From Bradyrhizobium ontarionense (GTDB lineage: Bacteria > Pseudomonadota > Alphaproteobacteria > Rhizobiales > Xanthobacteraceae), in NCBI RefSeq assembly GCF_021088345.1, contig NZ_CP088156.1, positions 6,811,001 through 6,875,000 on the forward strand: a stretch of DNA of 64,000 nucleotides, in the 5' to 3' direction. The number at the start of each line of letters is the position of its first letter. The stretch's first letter is position 1. The translations under genes were made by a program, and so were the position numbers. Below are positions 9,175 through 17,780 of this stretch, one piece after another. A model generated the notes under the pieces. The model was not told the DNA's origin and made no database searches. It saw nothing but the letters and a program-made list of their open reading frames with translations.

Positions 9175-9233
9175 GCTCCTCACCCTGAGGAGCCCGCCGC
9201 AGGCGGGCGTCTCGAAGGGCGAGGCCTGCGTTC
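9175..9233. repeat. Intergenic palindromic repeat, family A2
   Basis: It begins CTCCTCACCCTGAGGAG and contains the hairpin GCCCGCCGCAGGCGGGC, then CTCGAAGGGCGAGGCC. A diverged relative with the same CCGCCTCGAAGGATGAGGC tail is at 41589-41632. Together with the unit at 9022-9065 it fills most of the 334-bp gap between crcB and the zinc operon. Confidence 0.65.
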
Positions 9234-9282
9234 GGCGGGCAAGGGGACGGCTTGGCAGGTCACGCCTCCGGTGGACAGAGGT

Positions 9283-9301
9283 GATGTTATAATGTAACAT
9301 C
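9283..9301 (+). promoter_or_regulatory. Zur-box-like operator of the zinc uptake operon
   Basis: GATGTTATAATGTAACATC is a 19-bp near-perfect palindrome (8 of 9 arm positions match) in an otherwise GC-rich region. It resembles the alphaproteobacterial Zur consensus built on TGTTATA/TATAACA. It ends 9 bp before the start of the His-rich protein gene and so could block transcription of the whole downstream zinc cluster when zinc is replete. Confidence 0.82.
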
Positions 9302-9309
9302 ATGACGAA

Positions 9310-9516
9310 ATGACCCAGTCCGTCGCCCATAGTCACACCCATTCCCATGCGCACGGGCATAGCCACGGCCATGCCCACAGCCACGGACCCGCCGCGCCGC
9401 ATCCGGCCCAGCCTGCGCCATGGTCGATCCTGCGCATGCCGGTGACCACCCGGCTCGGCGCCGCGCTGGCGGCGAGCGCCGGCCTGTGGCTGATCGTCTG
9501 GCTAGCCATGCGGTGA
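9310..9516 (+). CDS. Small His-rich single-pass membrane protein of the zinc operon
   Basis: A 68-aa product. Residues 6-26 are almost pure His/Ser/Ala/Gly alternation (HSHTHSHAHGHSHGHAH), followed by a proline-rich linker and one C-terminal membrane helix (about 49-66, LGAALAASAGLWLIVWLAM). It is the first gene after the Zur box, and its TGA stop overlaps the ATG of znuC. The His tract is an obvious zinc-binding element; whether it buffers, senses or delivers metal to the permease is unknown. Such mini-genes are easily missed or taken as part of znuC. Confidence 0.75.
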   Translation: MTQSVAHSHTHSHAHGHSHGHAHSHGPAAPHPAQPAPWSILRMPVTTRLGAALAASAGLWLIVWLAMR

Positions 9517-10277
9517 TGACGGCGATGGTTCAGCTGCAATTCCGCGACGTCACGCTCGGCTATGACCGTCATCCGGCGGTGCATCATCTCTCCGGCGAGG
9601 TCGCACCGGGCGCGCTGCTCGCGGTCGTCGGCCCTAACGGCGCCGGCAAATCGACCCTGTTCCGCGGCATCGTCGGCCTTCTGAAGCCGCTCGCCGGCAC
9701 CATTGCGGCCGCCGATCTGAAGCCGCGCGAGATCGCCTATCTGCCGCAGATCGCCGACATCGACCGCAGCTTCCCGATCTCGGTGTTCGACTTCGTCAGC
9801 ACCGGGTTGTGGCGCAGCGTCGGCATCTTCGGCGGCATCGGCGTTGCGGCGCGCGACAAGATCGCGCGGGCGATCGCCGCCGTCGGCCTCACCGGCTTCG
9901 AGGGCCGCGGCATCGGCACGCTGTCGGGCGGCCAGATGCAGCGCATGCTGTTCGCCCGCGTGCTGCTGCAGGATGCCCGCGTGATCGTGCTCGACGAGCC
10001 GTTCAATGCGATGGATTCCAAGACCTCGGCCGACCTGCTGCAACTGATCGAGCACTGGCACGGCGAGCAGCGCACCGTGCTGGCGGCGCTGCACGACATG
10101 GATATGGTGCGCGCGCATTTCCCGCAGACCCTGCTGCTGGCGCGCGAGGCGGTGGCCTGGGGGCCGACCGCGGAGGTGCTGACGGCGGACAATCTCCTGG
10201 CCGCGCGTCGCATGTGCGAGGCCTTCGACGACGCGGCGGCGCCCTGCGTGCCCGCGCAAGCCTCGAAGGCGGCGTGA
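9516..10277 (+). CDS. znuC: Zinc/manganese ABC transporter ATP-binding protein
   Basis: A 253-aa ABC ATPase: Walker A GPNGAGKST, Q-loop in YLPQIADIDRSFPI (the DR.FP signature is typical of the Mn/Zn/chelate class), signature LSGGQMQR, Walker B VIVLDEP, switch His in AALHDMDMV. It energises the inner-membrane permease encoded next. The start is set at the ATG at 9516, which overlaps the previous stop codon; a second ATG at 9525 is possible. An upstream in-frame extension to 9420 overlaps the His-rich gene and is not used. The Zur box upstream of the cluster suggests zinc rather than manganese. Confidence 0.9.
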   Translation: MTAMVQLQFRDVTLGYDRHPAVHHLSGEVAPGALLAVVGPNGAGKSTLFRGIVGLLKPLAGTIAAADLKPREIAYLPQIADIDRSFPISVFDFVSTGLWRSVGIFGGIGVAARDKIARAIAAVGLTGFEGRGIGTLSGGQMQRMLFARVLLQDARVIVLDEPFNAMDSKTSADLLQLIEHWHGEQRTVLAALHDMDMVRAHFPQTLLLAREAVAWGPTAEVLTADNLLAARRMCEAFDDAAAPCVPAQASKAA

Positions 10278-11146
10278 TGCTGCGTGAGGTTCTGATCGCT
10301 CCGTTCTCGGATTTCGAGTTCATGCGCCGCGCGCTCGCCGCAGTGATCGCACTGTCGCTCGGCTCGGGCCCGATCGGCGTTTTCCTGATGCTGCGGCGGA
10401 TGAGCCTGGTCGGCGACGCGATGGCGCATGCGATCCTGCCCGGTGCAGCGATCGGCTTCCTGCTGTCGGGGCTCAATCTGTTTGCGATGACGACCGGTGG
10501 CCTGATCGCGGGCTTTGCGGTGGCGCTGTTGTCGGGCCTTGTGTCGCGCTCGACCGGGCTCAAGGAGGACGCCTCGCTGGCGACCTTCTATCTTGCCTCG
10601 CTCGCGATCGGCGTCACCATCGTCTCCGTCAAGGGCACCAATGTCGACCTGCTGCACGTGCTGTTCGGCAACATCCTGGCCATGGATGATCCGACGCTCT
10701 TGATGGTCGCGACCAACGCCACCATCACGCTCGTCGTGCTCGCCGTGATCTACCGCCCGCTGGTGGTCGAGAGCGTCGATCCGCTATTCCTGCGCACCGT
10801 GAGCCGAGCCGGCGCGCCGGCGCATCTGATCTTCCTCGGCCTGATCGTGGTCAATCTCGTCAACGGTTTTCAGGCGCTCGGCACCTTGCTCGCGGTCGGG
10901 CTGATGATCCTGCCGGCCGGAATCGCGCGGTTCTGGTCGCGCGACGTCACGCCGATGATCTGCATCGCGGTCGCATCCGCCATCGTCTCCGGCTATGCCG
11001 GATTGGTGCTGTCGTTCCAGACCCGCATTCCCTCGGGGCCTGCGATCATCCTGGTCGCTTCGCTGCTCTATCTCGGCTCGGTCTTGTTCGGACGCGTGGG
11101 CGGCGTGCTTCCACAGCTGTTTCCCGGGCGCCATCTCGAAGCTTGA
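10277..11146 (+). CDS. znuB: Zinc/manganese ABC transporter permease
   Basis: A 289-aa protein with eight or so hydrophobic helices of the ABC-3 permease family. Recognisable are GPIGVFLMLRRMSLVGDAMAHA and later LLHVLFGNILAM and GLMILPAGIARFWSRD. The ATG overlaps the TGA of znuC (ATGA-type coupling), so the true start is at 10277 and not the much longer in-frame extension that begins inside znuC. It forms the membrane channel for the ZnuA-delivered ion. Confidence 0.9.
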   Translation: MLREVLIAPFSDFEFMRRALAAVIALSLGSGPIGVFLMLRRMSLVGDAMAHAILPGAAIGFLLSGLNLFAMTTGGLIAGFAVALLSGLVSRSTGLKEDASLATFYLASLAIGVTIVSVKGTNVDLLHVLFGNILAMDDPTLLMVATNATITLVVLAVIYRPLVVESVDPLFLRTVSRAGAPAHLIFLGLIVVNLVNGFQALGTLLAVGLMILPAGIARFWSRDVTPMICIAVASAIVSGYAGLVLSFQTRIPSGPAIILVASLLYLGSVLFGRVGGVLPQLFPGRHLEA

Positions 11147-11151
11147 AGTCC

Positions 11152-12042
11152 ATGTCCATGCAACGCCTGTCGTCCGTCCTGAGCCTGCTCTTCAGCTTTC
11201 TTATGGTTGTCCCCGCTTCAGCCGAGACGCGGCTGAACGTCGTGACCAGCTTCTCGATCCTGGCCGATTTCGCCCGCCAGGTCGGCGGCGACAAGGTCAG
11301 TGTCGCCTCGCTGGTCGGGCCGGACAGCGACGTGCACGTCTATACGCCGACGCCGCATGATGCGAAGGATGTCGGCGCGGCGCGGCTCCTGATCGTCAAC
11401 GGCCTCGGCCTCGAGGGCTGGCTGCCGCGCCTGCAGCAGGCCTCCGGCAGCAAGGCGCCGATCGTCGTGGCCACGCAGGGCATCACCGCGCGCAAGCGCG
11501 GGTCGGATGCCGATCCGCACGCCTGGCAGTCGGTCGGCAATGCCATGGTCTATGTGCGCAATATCCGCGATGCGCTGATCGCCGCCGATCCCGCCGATGC
11601 CGACATCTTCAAGGCCAATGCCGAGCGCTATCTCGCCGAGCTCACCGCACTCGACCGCGAGGTCCGCGCCGAGATCGAGAAGATACCACCGGAGCGGCGC
11701 AAGGTGATCTCGACCCATGATGCCTTCGGCTATTTCGCCGATGCCTACGGCATCGCCTTCATCGCCCCGCTGGGCGTCTCCACCGAGACCGAGCCGTCGG
11801 CCCGCGACGTCGCCGAGATCATCGGCCAGGTCAGGAAAGCCAAGATTCCGGCGGTTTTCCTGGAAAATTTCAACGACGACCGGCTGGTCGGCCGGATCGC
11901 GGCCGAGACCGGCGCGAAGATCGGCGGCACGCTGTATTCGGACGCTTTGAGCGAGGAAAAGGGTCCTGTTCCCACTTACATTGCCATGGTCAGGCACAAT
12001 ATAAGGGCCCTGACGAGCGCGCTTGTCCGCCAGGGCTTCTAA
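11152..12042 (+). CDS. znuA: Periplasmic zinc/manganese-binding protein of ABC transporter (ZnuA/AztC-like)
   Basis: A 296-aa cluster A-I solute-binding protein with a signal peptide (hydrophobic core LLFSFLMVV, cleavage after PASA). Likely metal ligands are His62 (DVHVYTPTP), His123 (ADPHAW), His189 (STHDAFGYF) and Asp264 (LYSDALS), i.e. the three-His-plus-Asp set. The His-rich mobile loop of classical ZnuA is absent, as in the AztC subgroup. The ATG at 11152 is chosen; a TTG at 11143 overlapping the znuB stop is the alternative. It is the last transporter gene and is followed by cobW on the same strand. Confidence 0.88.
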   Translation: MSMQRLSSVLSLLFSFLMVVPASAETRLNVVTSFSILADFARQVGGDKVSVASLVGPDSDVHVYTPTPHDAKDVGAARLLIVNGLGLEGWLPRLQQASGSKAPIVVATQGITARKRGSDADPHAWQSVGNAMVYVRNIRDALIAADPADADIFKANAERYLAELTALDREVRAEIEKIPPERRKVISTHDAFGYFADAYGIAFIAPLGVSTETEPSARDVAEIIGQVRKAKIPAVFLENFNDDRLVGRIAAETGAKIGGTLYSDALSEEKGPVPTYIAMVRHNIRALTSALVRQGF

Positions 12043-12119
12043 AGCCCAGGCGGTCGGCGCGCCATGAGCCGTTTTCGACGCGATCGAGTTCGATGCGATC
12101 GAGTTTTTTCGGAGTGAGC

Positions 12120-13157
12120 ATGTCCGACGCGAGCAAGATTCCAGTGACGGTCCTGACCGGCTATCTCGGGGCCGGCAAGACCACGCTTCTGAACCGCATC
12201 CTCTCCGAAGACCACGGCAAGAAGTACGCCGTCATCGTCAATGAATTCGGCGAGATCGGCATCGACAACGACCTCATCGTCGGCGCCGATGAAGAAGTGT
12301 TCGAGATGAACAACGGCTGCATCTGCTGCACCGTGCGCGGCGACCTCGTGCGCATCATCTCTGGCCTGATGCGGCGCAAGGGCAAGTTCGACGCCATCAT
12401 CGTCGAGACCACCGGGCTCGCCGATCCGGCGCCGGTGGCGCAGACCTTCTTCGTCGACGAGGACGTGCAGAAGAATGCGCGGCTCGACGCCGTCGTCACG
12501 GTGGCCGACGCCAAATGGCTGTCGGACCGGCTCAAGGATGCGCCCGAGGCCAAGAACCAGATCGCCTTCGCCGACGTCATCGTGCTCAACAAGACCGATC
12601 TCGTCAGCCCCCCGGAGCTCGCCGAGGTCGAGGCGCGCATCCGCGCCATCAACCCCTATGCGAGGCTGCATCGCACCGAGCGCTGCCAGATCGCGATATC
12701 AGACGTGCTGGAGCGCGGCGCGTTCGATCTCGATCGCATCCTCGAGATCGAGCCGGAATTCCTGAACGCCGGCGATGACCACGATCATCATCATGATCAC
12801 GACCATGGCCATGATCACCACCATGATCACGCCCACGGCCTGAAGCACTATCACGACGAGGACATGCAGTCGCTGTCGCTGCGCTCCGACAAGCCGCTCG
12901 ATCCATCGCGGTTCATGCCGTGGCTGCAGAACCTGGTGCAGACCGAGGGCGGCAAGATCCTGCGCTCCAAGGGCATCCTTTCGTTCCAGGACGATGACGA
13001 CCGCTACGTCTTCCAGGGCGTGCACATGATGTTGGAAGGCGATCACCAGCGGAAGTGGAAGCCCGACGAGGCGCGCCAGAGCCGCGTCGTCTTCATCGGC
13101 CGCGAGCTGCCGGAAGACGCTATCCGTGAAGGCTTCGAACGCTGCATCGTGACCTGA
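12120..13157 (+). CDS. CobW/COG0523-family GTPase with His-rich loop
   Basis: A 345-aa G3E GTPase: Walker [10 protein letters not shown] (14-22), metal motif GCICC (66-70), NKTD (157-160), and the C-terminal CobW domain. Residues 219-245 form a dense His/Asp tract that probably binds several metal ions. COG0523 proteins linked to Zur operons (ZigA/ZagA/ZNG1 type) act as zinc chaperones to client metalloenzymes. The ATG at 12120 has GGAG 5 nt upstream; an earlier in-frame start at 12093 is less likely. The stop overlaps the ATG of the WD40 gene. Client identity is unknown. Confidence 0.9.
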   Translation: MSDASKIPVTVLTGYLGAGKTTLLNRILSEDHGKKYAVIVNEFGEIGIDNDLIVGADEEVFEMNNGCICCTVRGDLVRIISGLMRRKGKFDAIIVETTGLADPAPVAQTFFVDEDVQKNARLDAVVTVADAKWLSDRLKDAPEAKNQIAFADVIVLNKTDLVSPPELAEVEARIRAINPYARLHRTERCQIAISDVLERGAFDLDRILEIEPEFLNAGDDHDHHHDHDHGHDHHHDHAHGLKHYHDEDMQSLSLRSDKPLDPSRFMPWLQNLVQTEGGKILRSKGILSFQDDDDRYVFQGVHMMLEGDHQRKWKPDEARQSRVVFIGRELPEDAIREGFERCIVT

Positions 13158-14176
13158 TGACGTCGTTTGATCAGGGCGGCGAGGCCGCGTCCATCGTCTC
13201 CGTCACCGACAAGGTGAAGCCGGTCTCGCTCGGCATGGCCGTCACGGCCGTGCACTATCTCGGCGACCGCGCGGCCTTCGTCGGCACCGAGGAGAGCGTC
13301 GCGGTCGTCGACGGCGAGGGCGAGATCAGCAAAGTCGACGTCACCGGCGGCGGCATCCTGGCGGCAGTGTCGGACGGGGCGCGGCTCGTGTTCGGAGGCG
13401 ATGACGGCAAGGTCACCGCGCTCGACAAGGCGGGCGCGGTGTCGGTGCTCGTGACCGATCCGAAGCGGCGCTGGATCGACAACGTCGCTCTCCATCCCGA
13501 CGGCGCGATCGCCTGGTCGGTCGGCAAGACCGCCTTTGTGCGTCAGCCCAAGGGCGAGGAGAAGTCGCTCGAGGTGCCGTCGACCGCCGGCGGATTAGCG
13601 TTCGCGCCGAAGGGCCTGCGGTTGGCGATCGCGCACTACAACGGCGCCACGCTGTGGTTTCCGAACATGGCGGGCGAGCCCGAATTCCTCGGCTGGGCCG
13701 GCTCGCATCACGCCGTCACCTTCAGCCCCGACAACAAGTTCCTGGTCACCGCGATGCACGAGCCGGCGCTGCACGGCTGGCGCCTCGCCGACAGCCGCCA
13801 CATGCGCATGACCGGCTATCCGTCGCGGGTGAAGTCGATGTCGTGGGGCAGCGGCGGCCGCTTCCTGGCGACGTCAGGGGCCGACATGGTCATCCTCTGG
13901 CCGTTCGTCGGCAAGGATGGTCCGATGGGCAAGGAGCCGGCGATGCTGGCACCGATGAAGGCCAAGGTCACGGCGGTCGCCTGCCACCCCAAGCAGGACA
14001 TCCTGGCCTGCGGCTATGAGGACGGCACCGTGCTGATGGTGCGCATGCAGGATGGCGCCGAGATCCTGGTGCGGCGGAACGAGACACCGCCGATCGCGGC
14101 GATCGGCTGGAATGCCGCCGGAACCTGGCTCGCCTTCTCGGATGAAAGCGGCGAGGCGGGGCTGCTTCCGCTTTGA
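13157..14176 (+). CDS. WD40-repeat protein coupled to CobW GTPase
   Basis: A 339-aa cytosolic beta-propeller (no signal peptide). Several WD-like blades are visible, e.g. GGLAFAPKGLRLAIAHYNGATLWF, HHAVTFSPDNKFLVTAMHEPALHGW, VKSMSWGSGGRFLATSGADMVILW, VTAVACHPKQDILACGYEDGTVLM. Its ATG lies inside the cobW stop codon (ATGA), implying translational coupling. Beta-propellers are usually interaction scaffolds, so it may present a client or recruit CobW; that is inference. It differs from AztD, the periplasmic propeller chaperone of aztABCD operons, in lacking an export signal. Confidence 0.85.
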   Translation: MTSFDQGGEAASIVSVTDKVKPVSLGMAVTAVHYLGDRAAFVGTEESVAVVDGEGEISKVDVTGGGILAAVSDGARLVFGGDDGKVTALDKAGAVSVLVTDPKRRWIDNVALHPDGAIAWSVGKTAFVRQPKGEEKSLEVPSTAGGLAFAPKGLRLAIAHYNGATLWFPNMAGEPEFLGWAGSHHAVTFSPDNKFLVTAMHEPALHGWRLADSRHMRMTGYPSRVKSMSWGSGGRFLATSGADMVILWPFVGKDGPMGKEPAMLAPMKAKVTAVACHPKQDILACGYEDGTVLMVRMQDGAEILVRRNETPPIAAIGWNAAGTWLAFSDESGEAGLLPL

Positions 14177-14263
14177 TGGTGGCATAGCGGCGCAGCGCCT
14201 GGCAGGGAACCGCGCGCTGCCCAAACCGTTGTTCCGCACATCAATTGTTGCGGATGACCGTCC

Positions 14264-14572
14264 ATGGCCTCGATCAACAGCAAACAGACGTTGCGCAGGG
14301 ACCTGCTGCTGGCAGGTGGCCTGCTCGGCATCGGCGCCCTGGTGGCGATCATCTCGCTGGCCGAGATCAGGGCCAATCATGTCGATCATGTGGCGCAGGC
14401 GACGCCTGAGCCCTCGGCTACGCCGGCCGAATCCAAGCCCGGCGGCACTCGCCCGACCACGCCGGCGCCTGAGCCCGCACGGCCCGACGTCGAAGCTCAG
14501 AAGGAAGGCGTCAAGCCAGCGCTGCCGCCGGCCCCGGCCGAGAAGGTCGCGCCTCCGATGGAGAAGAAGTAG
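14264..14572 (+). CDS. Small membrane-anchored Pro/Ala-rich hypothetical protein
   Basis: A 102-aa protein: short charged N-terminus, one membrane helix at about 14-33 (LLLAGGLLGIGALVAIISLA), then a 65-residue low-complexity tail rich in Pro, Ala, Glu and Lys that would lie in the periplasm. It is 87 bp after the WD40 gene on the same strand, so could be the end of the zinc operon, but spacing is too large to be sure. No family recognised and no clear ribosome binding site. Confidence 0.55.
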   Translation: MASINSKQTLRRDLLLAGGLLGIGALVAIISLAEIRANHVDHVAQATPEPSATPAESKPGGTRPTTPAPEPARPDVEAQKEGVKPALPPAPAEKVAPPMEKK

Positions 14573-14620
14573 CTCTCTGCGACGGCATCAGAGCGAGAGA
14601 GTTCGCACGCTGCCTCCACA

Positions 14621-14704
14621 TCGTCATGCCCGGGCTCGTCCCGGGCATCCACGTCTTTCAACTGTGCGGCTTCGTGGATGGCCGGGTCAAGCCCGGCCAT
14701 GACG
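14621..14704. repeat. Intergenic palindromic repeat, family C (three-stem type)
   Basis: Outer arms CGTCATG/CATGACG enclose two GC-rich hairpins (GCCCGGG-CTCGT-CCCGGGC and GGCCGGG-TCAAG-CCCGGCC) and a CCACG/CGTGG stem between them, so the unit can fold as a three-way or four-way junction. Other copies are at 38268-38355 and, split by an IS, at 57787-57867 plus 59139-59159. The rest of the 400-bp gap (14705-14972) holds another GC-rich repeat (about 14770-14912) and no gene. Confidence 0.75.
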
Positions 14705-14972
14705 CAGGAGAGAGCGCGGACTAGACGACCGATGCTAAAGTCACGGCGCTATATCTAAGCCCTCACTGTCATCGTCCGCGAAGGCGGACGATCCAGTACG
14801 CCGTGACGTCTGTGTTCGACCTCTTCTGCCGCGGCGTACTGCATGCTCGCCCGGAGCCTGCCCTCGGGCTCGCCGAAGGCGAGACCCGGGGGCGGAGCAT
14901 GACAGCATTGGGAATGGCGAGAGCTCAACCCATCCACGAGGGCCGATTTCAAGAAAACGGTCGTCTAGCTAA

Positions 14973-16397
14973 TCACCGCACCAGGATGTTCCGGAACTGC
15001 CACGGATCGTTGGTGTCGATATCCTCCGGGAACAGGCCGGGGCGATCGGTGAGCGGGGTCCAGTCGGTGTAGTAGCCCTTCACCGGCCCGAGATAGGGCG
15101 TCTGGATCTCGAGGCAGCGGCGGAAGTCCAGTTCGTCGGCCTCGACGATGCCGGCGGTCGGATTCTCCAGCGCCCACACCATGCCGGCGAGCACCGCCGA
15201 CGACACCTGCATGCCGGTGGCGTTCTGATACGGCGCGATGCGGCGGGTCTCCTCGATCGACAGCTGCGAGCCGTACCAATAGGCGTTCTTGCCGTGGCCG
15301 TAGAGCAGCACGCCGAGCTCGTCGATGCCGTCGACGATCTCGTTCTCGTCGAGGATGTGCCACTTCTCCTGCATCTTGCCGGTGGCGCCGAAGATCTCGT
15401 GCAGCGACAGCACCGCGTCATTGGCCGGGTGATAGGCGTAATGGCAGGTCGGCCGGTACACCACCTTGTCGCCGTCGCGCACCGTGAAGTAGTCGGCGAT
15501 CGAGATCGACTCGTTGTGGGTCACCAGGAAGCCGTATTGCGCGCCGGGGGTCGGGCACCACGAGCGGACGCGGGTGTTGGCGCCGGGCTGCAGCAGATAG
15601 ATCGCAGCGCCGCAGCCTTCGGTGTGGCAGCGGCCGTTGTCCGGCATCCACGTCTCATGCGTGCCCCAGCCGAGCTCGGCCGGCTGCATGCCCTCGGAGA
15701 CGAAGCCCTCGACCGACCAGGTGTTGACGAACACATCCATCGGCTTCGGGTTCTTGGAGCGCTGGGTGTCGCGCTCGGCGATGTGGACGCCCTTGACGCC
15801 GAGCTTCTGCATCAGCTGCGCCCAGCCCTCGCGGCTTTTCGGCTCGACGATCTCGGTCTTGGTGTCCCTGGCGATGTCGAGCAGCGCCTGCTTGACGAAC
15901 CACGACACCATGCCGGGATTGGCGCCGCAGGTGGAGACGGCGGTGGTGCCGCCCGGGCTGTTGCGGCGTGCCGCCAGCAGGGTCTCGCGCAGCGCGTAGT
16001 TGGAGCGCTGCTCGACGCCCATGTTCTTGTCGAAATAGAAGCCGGCCCAGGGCTCTACCACCGTGTCGATGTAGAGCGCGCCGATCTCCCGGCACATCGT
16101 CATGAGGTCGACCGAGGAGGTGTCGACCGACAGGTTCACGCAGAAGCCCTGGCCGCCGCCTTCGGTGAGCAGCGGCACCAGCAACTCGCGGTAATTGTCG
16201 CGGGTCACGCCCTGCTGGATGAAGCGCACGCCGTGTTTCTTGGCCAGCGCACCGTCGTCATGCGGATCGATGATGACGAAGCGGTCCTTGTCATAGGCGA
16301 AATGCCGCTCGATCAGGGGCAGGGTGCCCTTGCCGATCGAGCCGAAGCCGATCATCACGATGGGGCCGGAAATCTTGGCGTGGATCTGCGAGCTCAT
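14973..16397 (-). CDS. hss: Homospermidine synthase
   Basis: A 474-aa saccharopine-dehydrogenase-like enzyme that makes homospermidine from putrescine with NAD. An N-terminal Rossmann motif GFGSIGKGTLP (about 18-28) and the family blocks DTVVEPWAGFYFDK, GANPGMVSWFVKQAL and NEIVDGIDELGVLLYGHGKNAYWYG are all present. Length equals that of Bradyrhizobium/Blastochloris HSS. It is the last gene of the minus-strand run that begins with ornithine decarboxylase, so putrescine supply and use are clustered. RidA is 67 bp upstream. Confidence 0.95.
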   Translation of the reverse strand: MSSQIHAKISGPIVMIGFGSIGKGTLPLIERHFAYDKDRFVIIDPHDDGALAKKHGVRFIQQGVTRDNYRELLVPLLTEGGGQGFCVNLSVDTSSVDLMTMCREIGALYIDTVVEPWAGFYFDKNMGVEQRSNYALRETLLAARRNSPGGTTAVSTCGANPGMVSWFVKQALLDIARDTKTEIVEPKSREGWAQLMQKLGVKGVHIAERDTQRSKNPKPMDVFVNTWSVEGFVSEGMQPAELGWGTHETWMPDNGRCHTEGCGAAIYLLQPGANTRVRSWCPTPGAQYGFLVTHNESISIADYFTVRDGDKVVYRPTCHYAYHPANDAVLSLHEIFGATGKMQEKWHILDENEIVDGIDELGVLLYGHGKNAYWYGSQLSIEETRRIAPYQNATGMQVSSAVLAGMVWALENPTAGIVEADELDFRRCLEIQTPYLGPVKGYYTDWTPLTDRPGLFPEDIDTNDPWQFRNILVR

Positions 16398-16464
16398 GAG
16401 GTAACGTTCTCCGAAATACGATTCCGCTGTCGCGTGCGGGGATTGATCAGGCGCTGCGCCGCTT

Positions 16465-16860
16465 TCAGGTGCTGGGGCTGCGGCGCTTGGCGGTGACTTC
16501 GATCTCGACCTTCATCTCGGGCTTGTAGAGGCCCGCGACGACGAGCAGCGTGGCCGCCGGGCGGATGTCGCCGAGGACTTCGCCACAGACGGCAAAATGC
16601 GCGTCGGCGTCGTTGACGTCGGTGAGGTAGTAGGTCGCGCGAACGATGTCGGCCATCTCGAAGCCGCCCTCCTGCAGGGCCGCCGCGATGGTCTTGAAGC
16701 AGTTGCGTGACTGGCTCGTGACATCGGCCGGCATCGTCATGGTGCTGTAGTCATAGCCGGTGGTGCCGGCGACGAAGGCGAAATCGCCGTCAACCACCGC
16801 CCGGCTGTAGCCGGCGGTCTTTTCGAACGGTGATCCGGTAGAGATCAAACGGCGGGACAT
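16465..16860 (-). CDS. RidA family (YjgF/YER057c/UK114) protein
   Basis: A 131-aa protein with the RidA fold pattern: SPFEKTAGYSRAVVDGDFAFVAGTTGYDY at the start, and near the end RPAATLLVVAGLYKPEMKVEIEVTA, where the otherwise conserved arginine that binds the imine carboxylate may be altered. RidA proteins hydrolyse reactive enamines/imines generated by PLP enzymes, which fits a position among PLP-dependent decarboxylase genes. The ATG at 16858-16860 has GAGGTG just upstream; a 20-residue longer in-frame form has no such site. Confidence 0.85.
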   Translation of the reverse strand: MSRRLISTGSPFEKTAGYSRAVVDGDFAFVAGTTGYDYSTMTMPADVTSQSRNCFKTIAAALQEGGFEMADIVRATYYLTDVNDADAHFAVCGEVLGDIRPAATLLVVAGLYKPEMKVEIEVTAKRRSPST

Positions 16861-16959
16861 GGCGCACCTCGTCGTCGGGGGATTTGCCGGGGTTAAAGAG
16901 CTTTTGCTGCACCTGCGCAACCCCTGGCGGGGCGGGCCGGGCGCCCGTTGCCAGAATGC

Positions 16960-17121
16960 CTAACGCAGCCGCGTGACGTCGGGTCCGGCGGGCGGAGCGC
17001 TGCTCCAGCGGCGGACCACGATGTCGCGGACGATCATGATCCCGAGCAGGATCAGGACGAGCGTCGGTAGCAACGTCCGCCGCCGCGGCGCCGGCGCATC
17101 GCGCCCCGTCACGCCGCGCAT
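16960..17121 (-). CDS. 53-aa single-pass membrane protein overlapping the GNAT gene
   Basis: A short gene on the minus strand. The protein reads MRGVTGRDAPAPRRRTLLPT, then one membrane helix (LVLILLGIMIVRDIVV), then a short polar tail ending RLR. The Arg-rich N-terminus before the helix predicts the N-terminus in the cytosol. Its start codon lies 13 bp inside the 3' end of the upstream GNAT gene, so the two are probably translated together. Length, amphipathic layout and coupling argue for a real gene; no family is recognised. Confidence 0.6.
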   Translation of the reverse strand: MRGVTGRDAPAPRRRTLLPTLVLILLGIMIVRDIVVRRWSSAPPAGPDVTRLR

Positions 17122-17702
17122 GATACCATCCGCTCCTTGCGGCTGCGGCGGGCTTTGCGCTCCCGGGCACCGGTGGCGAGGATCATGCCGCAGGCGCCGT
17201 CGAGTGCGCCCGCGACCAGCTCGAGGCCGAGCAGCCGCGCGTGTTCGAACGCGCCCGGCAGCTCCAGCTCGCTTGTCGTCTCCACCGAGAAGCCGAAACG
17301 CGCGTAATACGGCGCATCACCGAGCAGGATCACGGCGCCATGGCCGCGCGACGCCGCGATCATCAGCGCGGCGTTCATCAGCGCAGCTCCAACGCCGAGG
17401 CTGCGGGCGTCAGCGGCGACCGCCAGCGGCCCCAGCATCAGCGCGTCGCGTCCGCCGGCGCTGACGTGCCACAACCGCAGCGTTCCCACGAGGGTACCGC
17501 TGCGCACCGCCGACAGGGCCAGGCCTGCGGCGGGCGCGCGTCCGTCGCGCAGGCGCTGGCAGGTGCGCTCATGGCGGTTGTCGCCGAAGCAGGCATCGAG
17601 CAGCGCCTCGCGCGCCGGCACGTCAGAAGCACGCTCAGCTCGGATCACGAACGGAGCGGCGGTCCGGAGAGGCGCAGTGGTACGCGAGCGGAAAGCGGTC
17701 AT
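17109..17702 (-). CDS. GNAT-family N-acetyltransferase (YhbS-like)
   Basis: A 197-aa acetyltransferase: FVIRAERASDVPAREALLDACFG at the N-terminus, LGPLAVAADARSLGVGAALMNAAL as the acetyl-CoA loop, and the YhbS-like VILLGDAPYYARFGF block. It sits between ornithine decarboxylase and RidA/homospermidine synthase, so a polyamine or diamine substrate is a reasonable guess, but only from context. The last ~20 residues are Arg/Lys-rich (RERKARRSRKERM). Its stop codon overlaps the 53-aa membrane protein gene. Confidence 0.85.
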   Translation of the reverse strand: MTAFRSRTTAPLRTAAPFVIRAERASDVPAREALLDACFGDNRHERTCQRLRDGRAPAAGLALSAVRSGTLVGTLRLWHVSAGGRDALMLGPLAVAADARSLGVGAALMNAALMIAASRGHGAVILLGDAPYYARFGFSVETTSELELPGAFEHARLLGLELVAGALDGACGMILATGARERKARRSRKERMVSCAA

Positions 17703-17780
17703 GGCACGTCAGTCCCCGGCTCGCGCCGACAGGCCTTCAGCCCGCGCGCAAGCACGTCATGTCAGTTGATGAGGAAGCTC

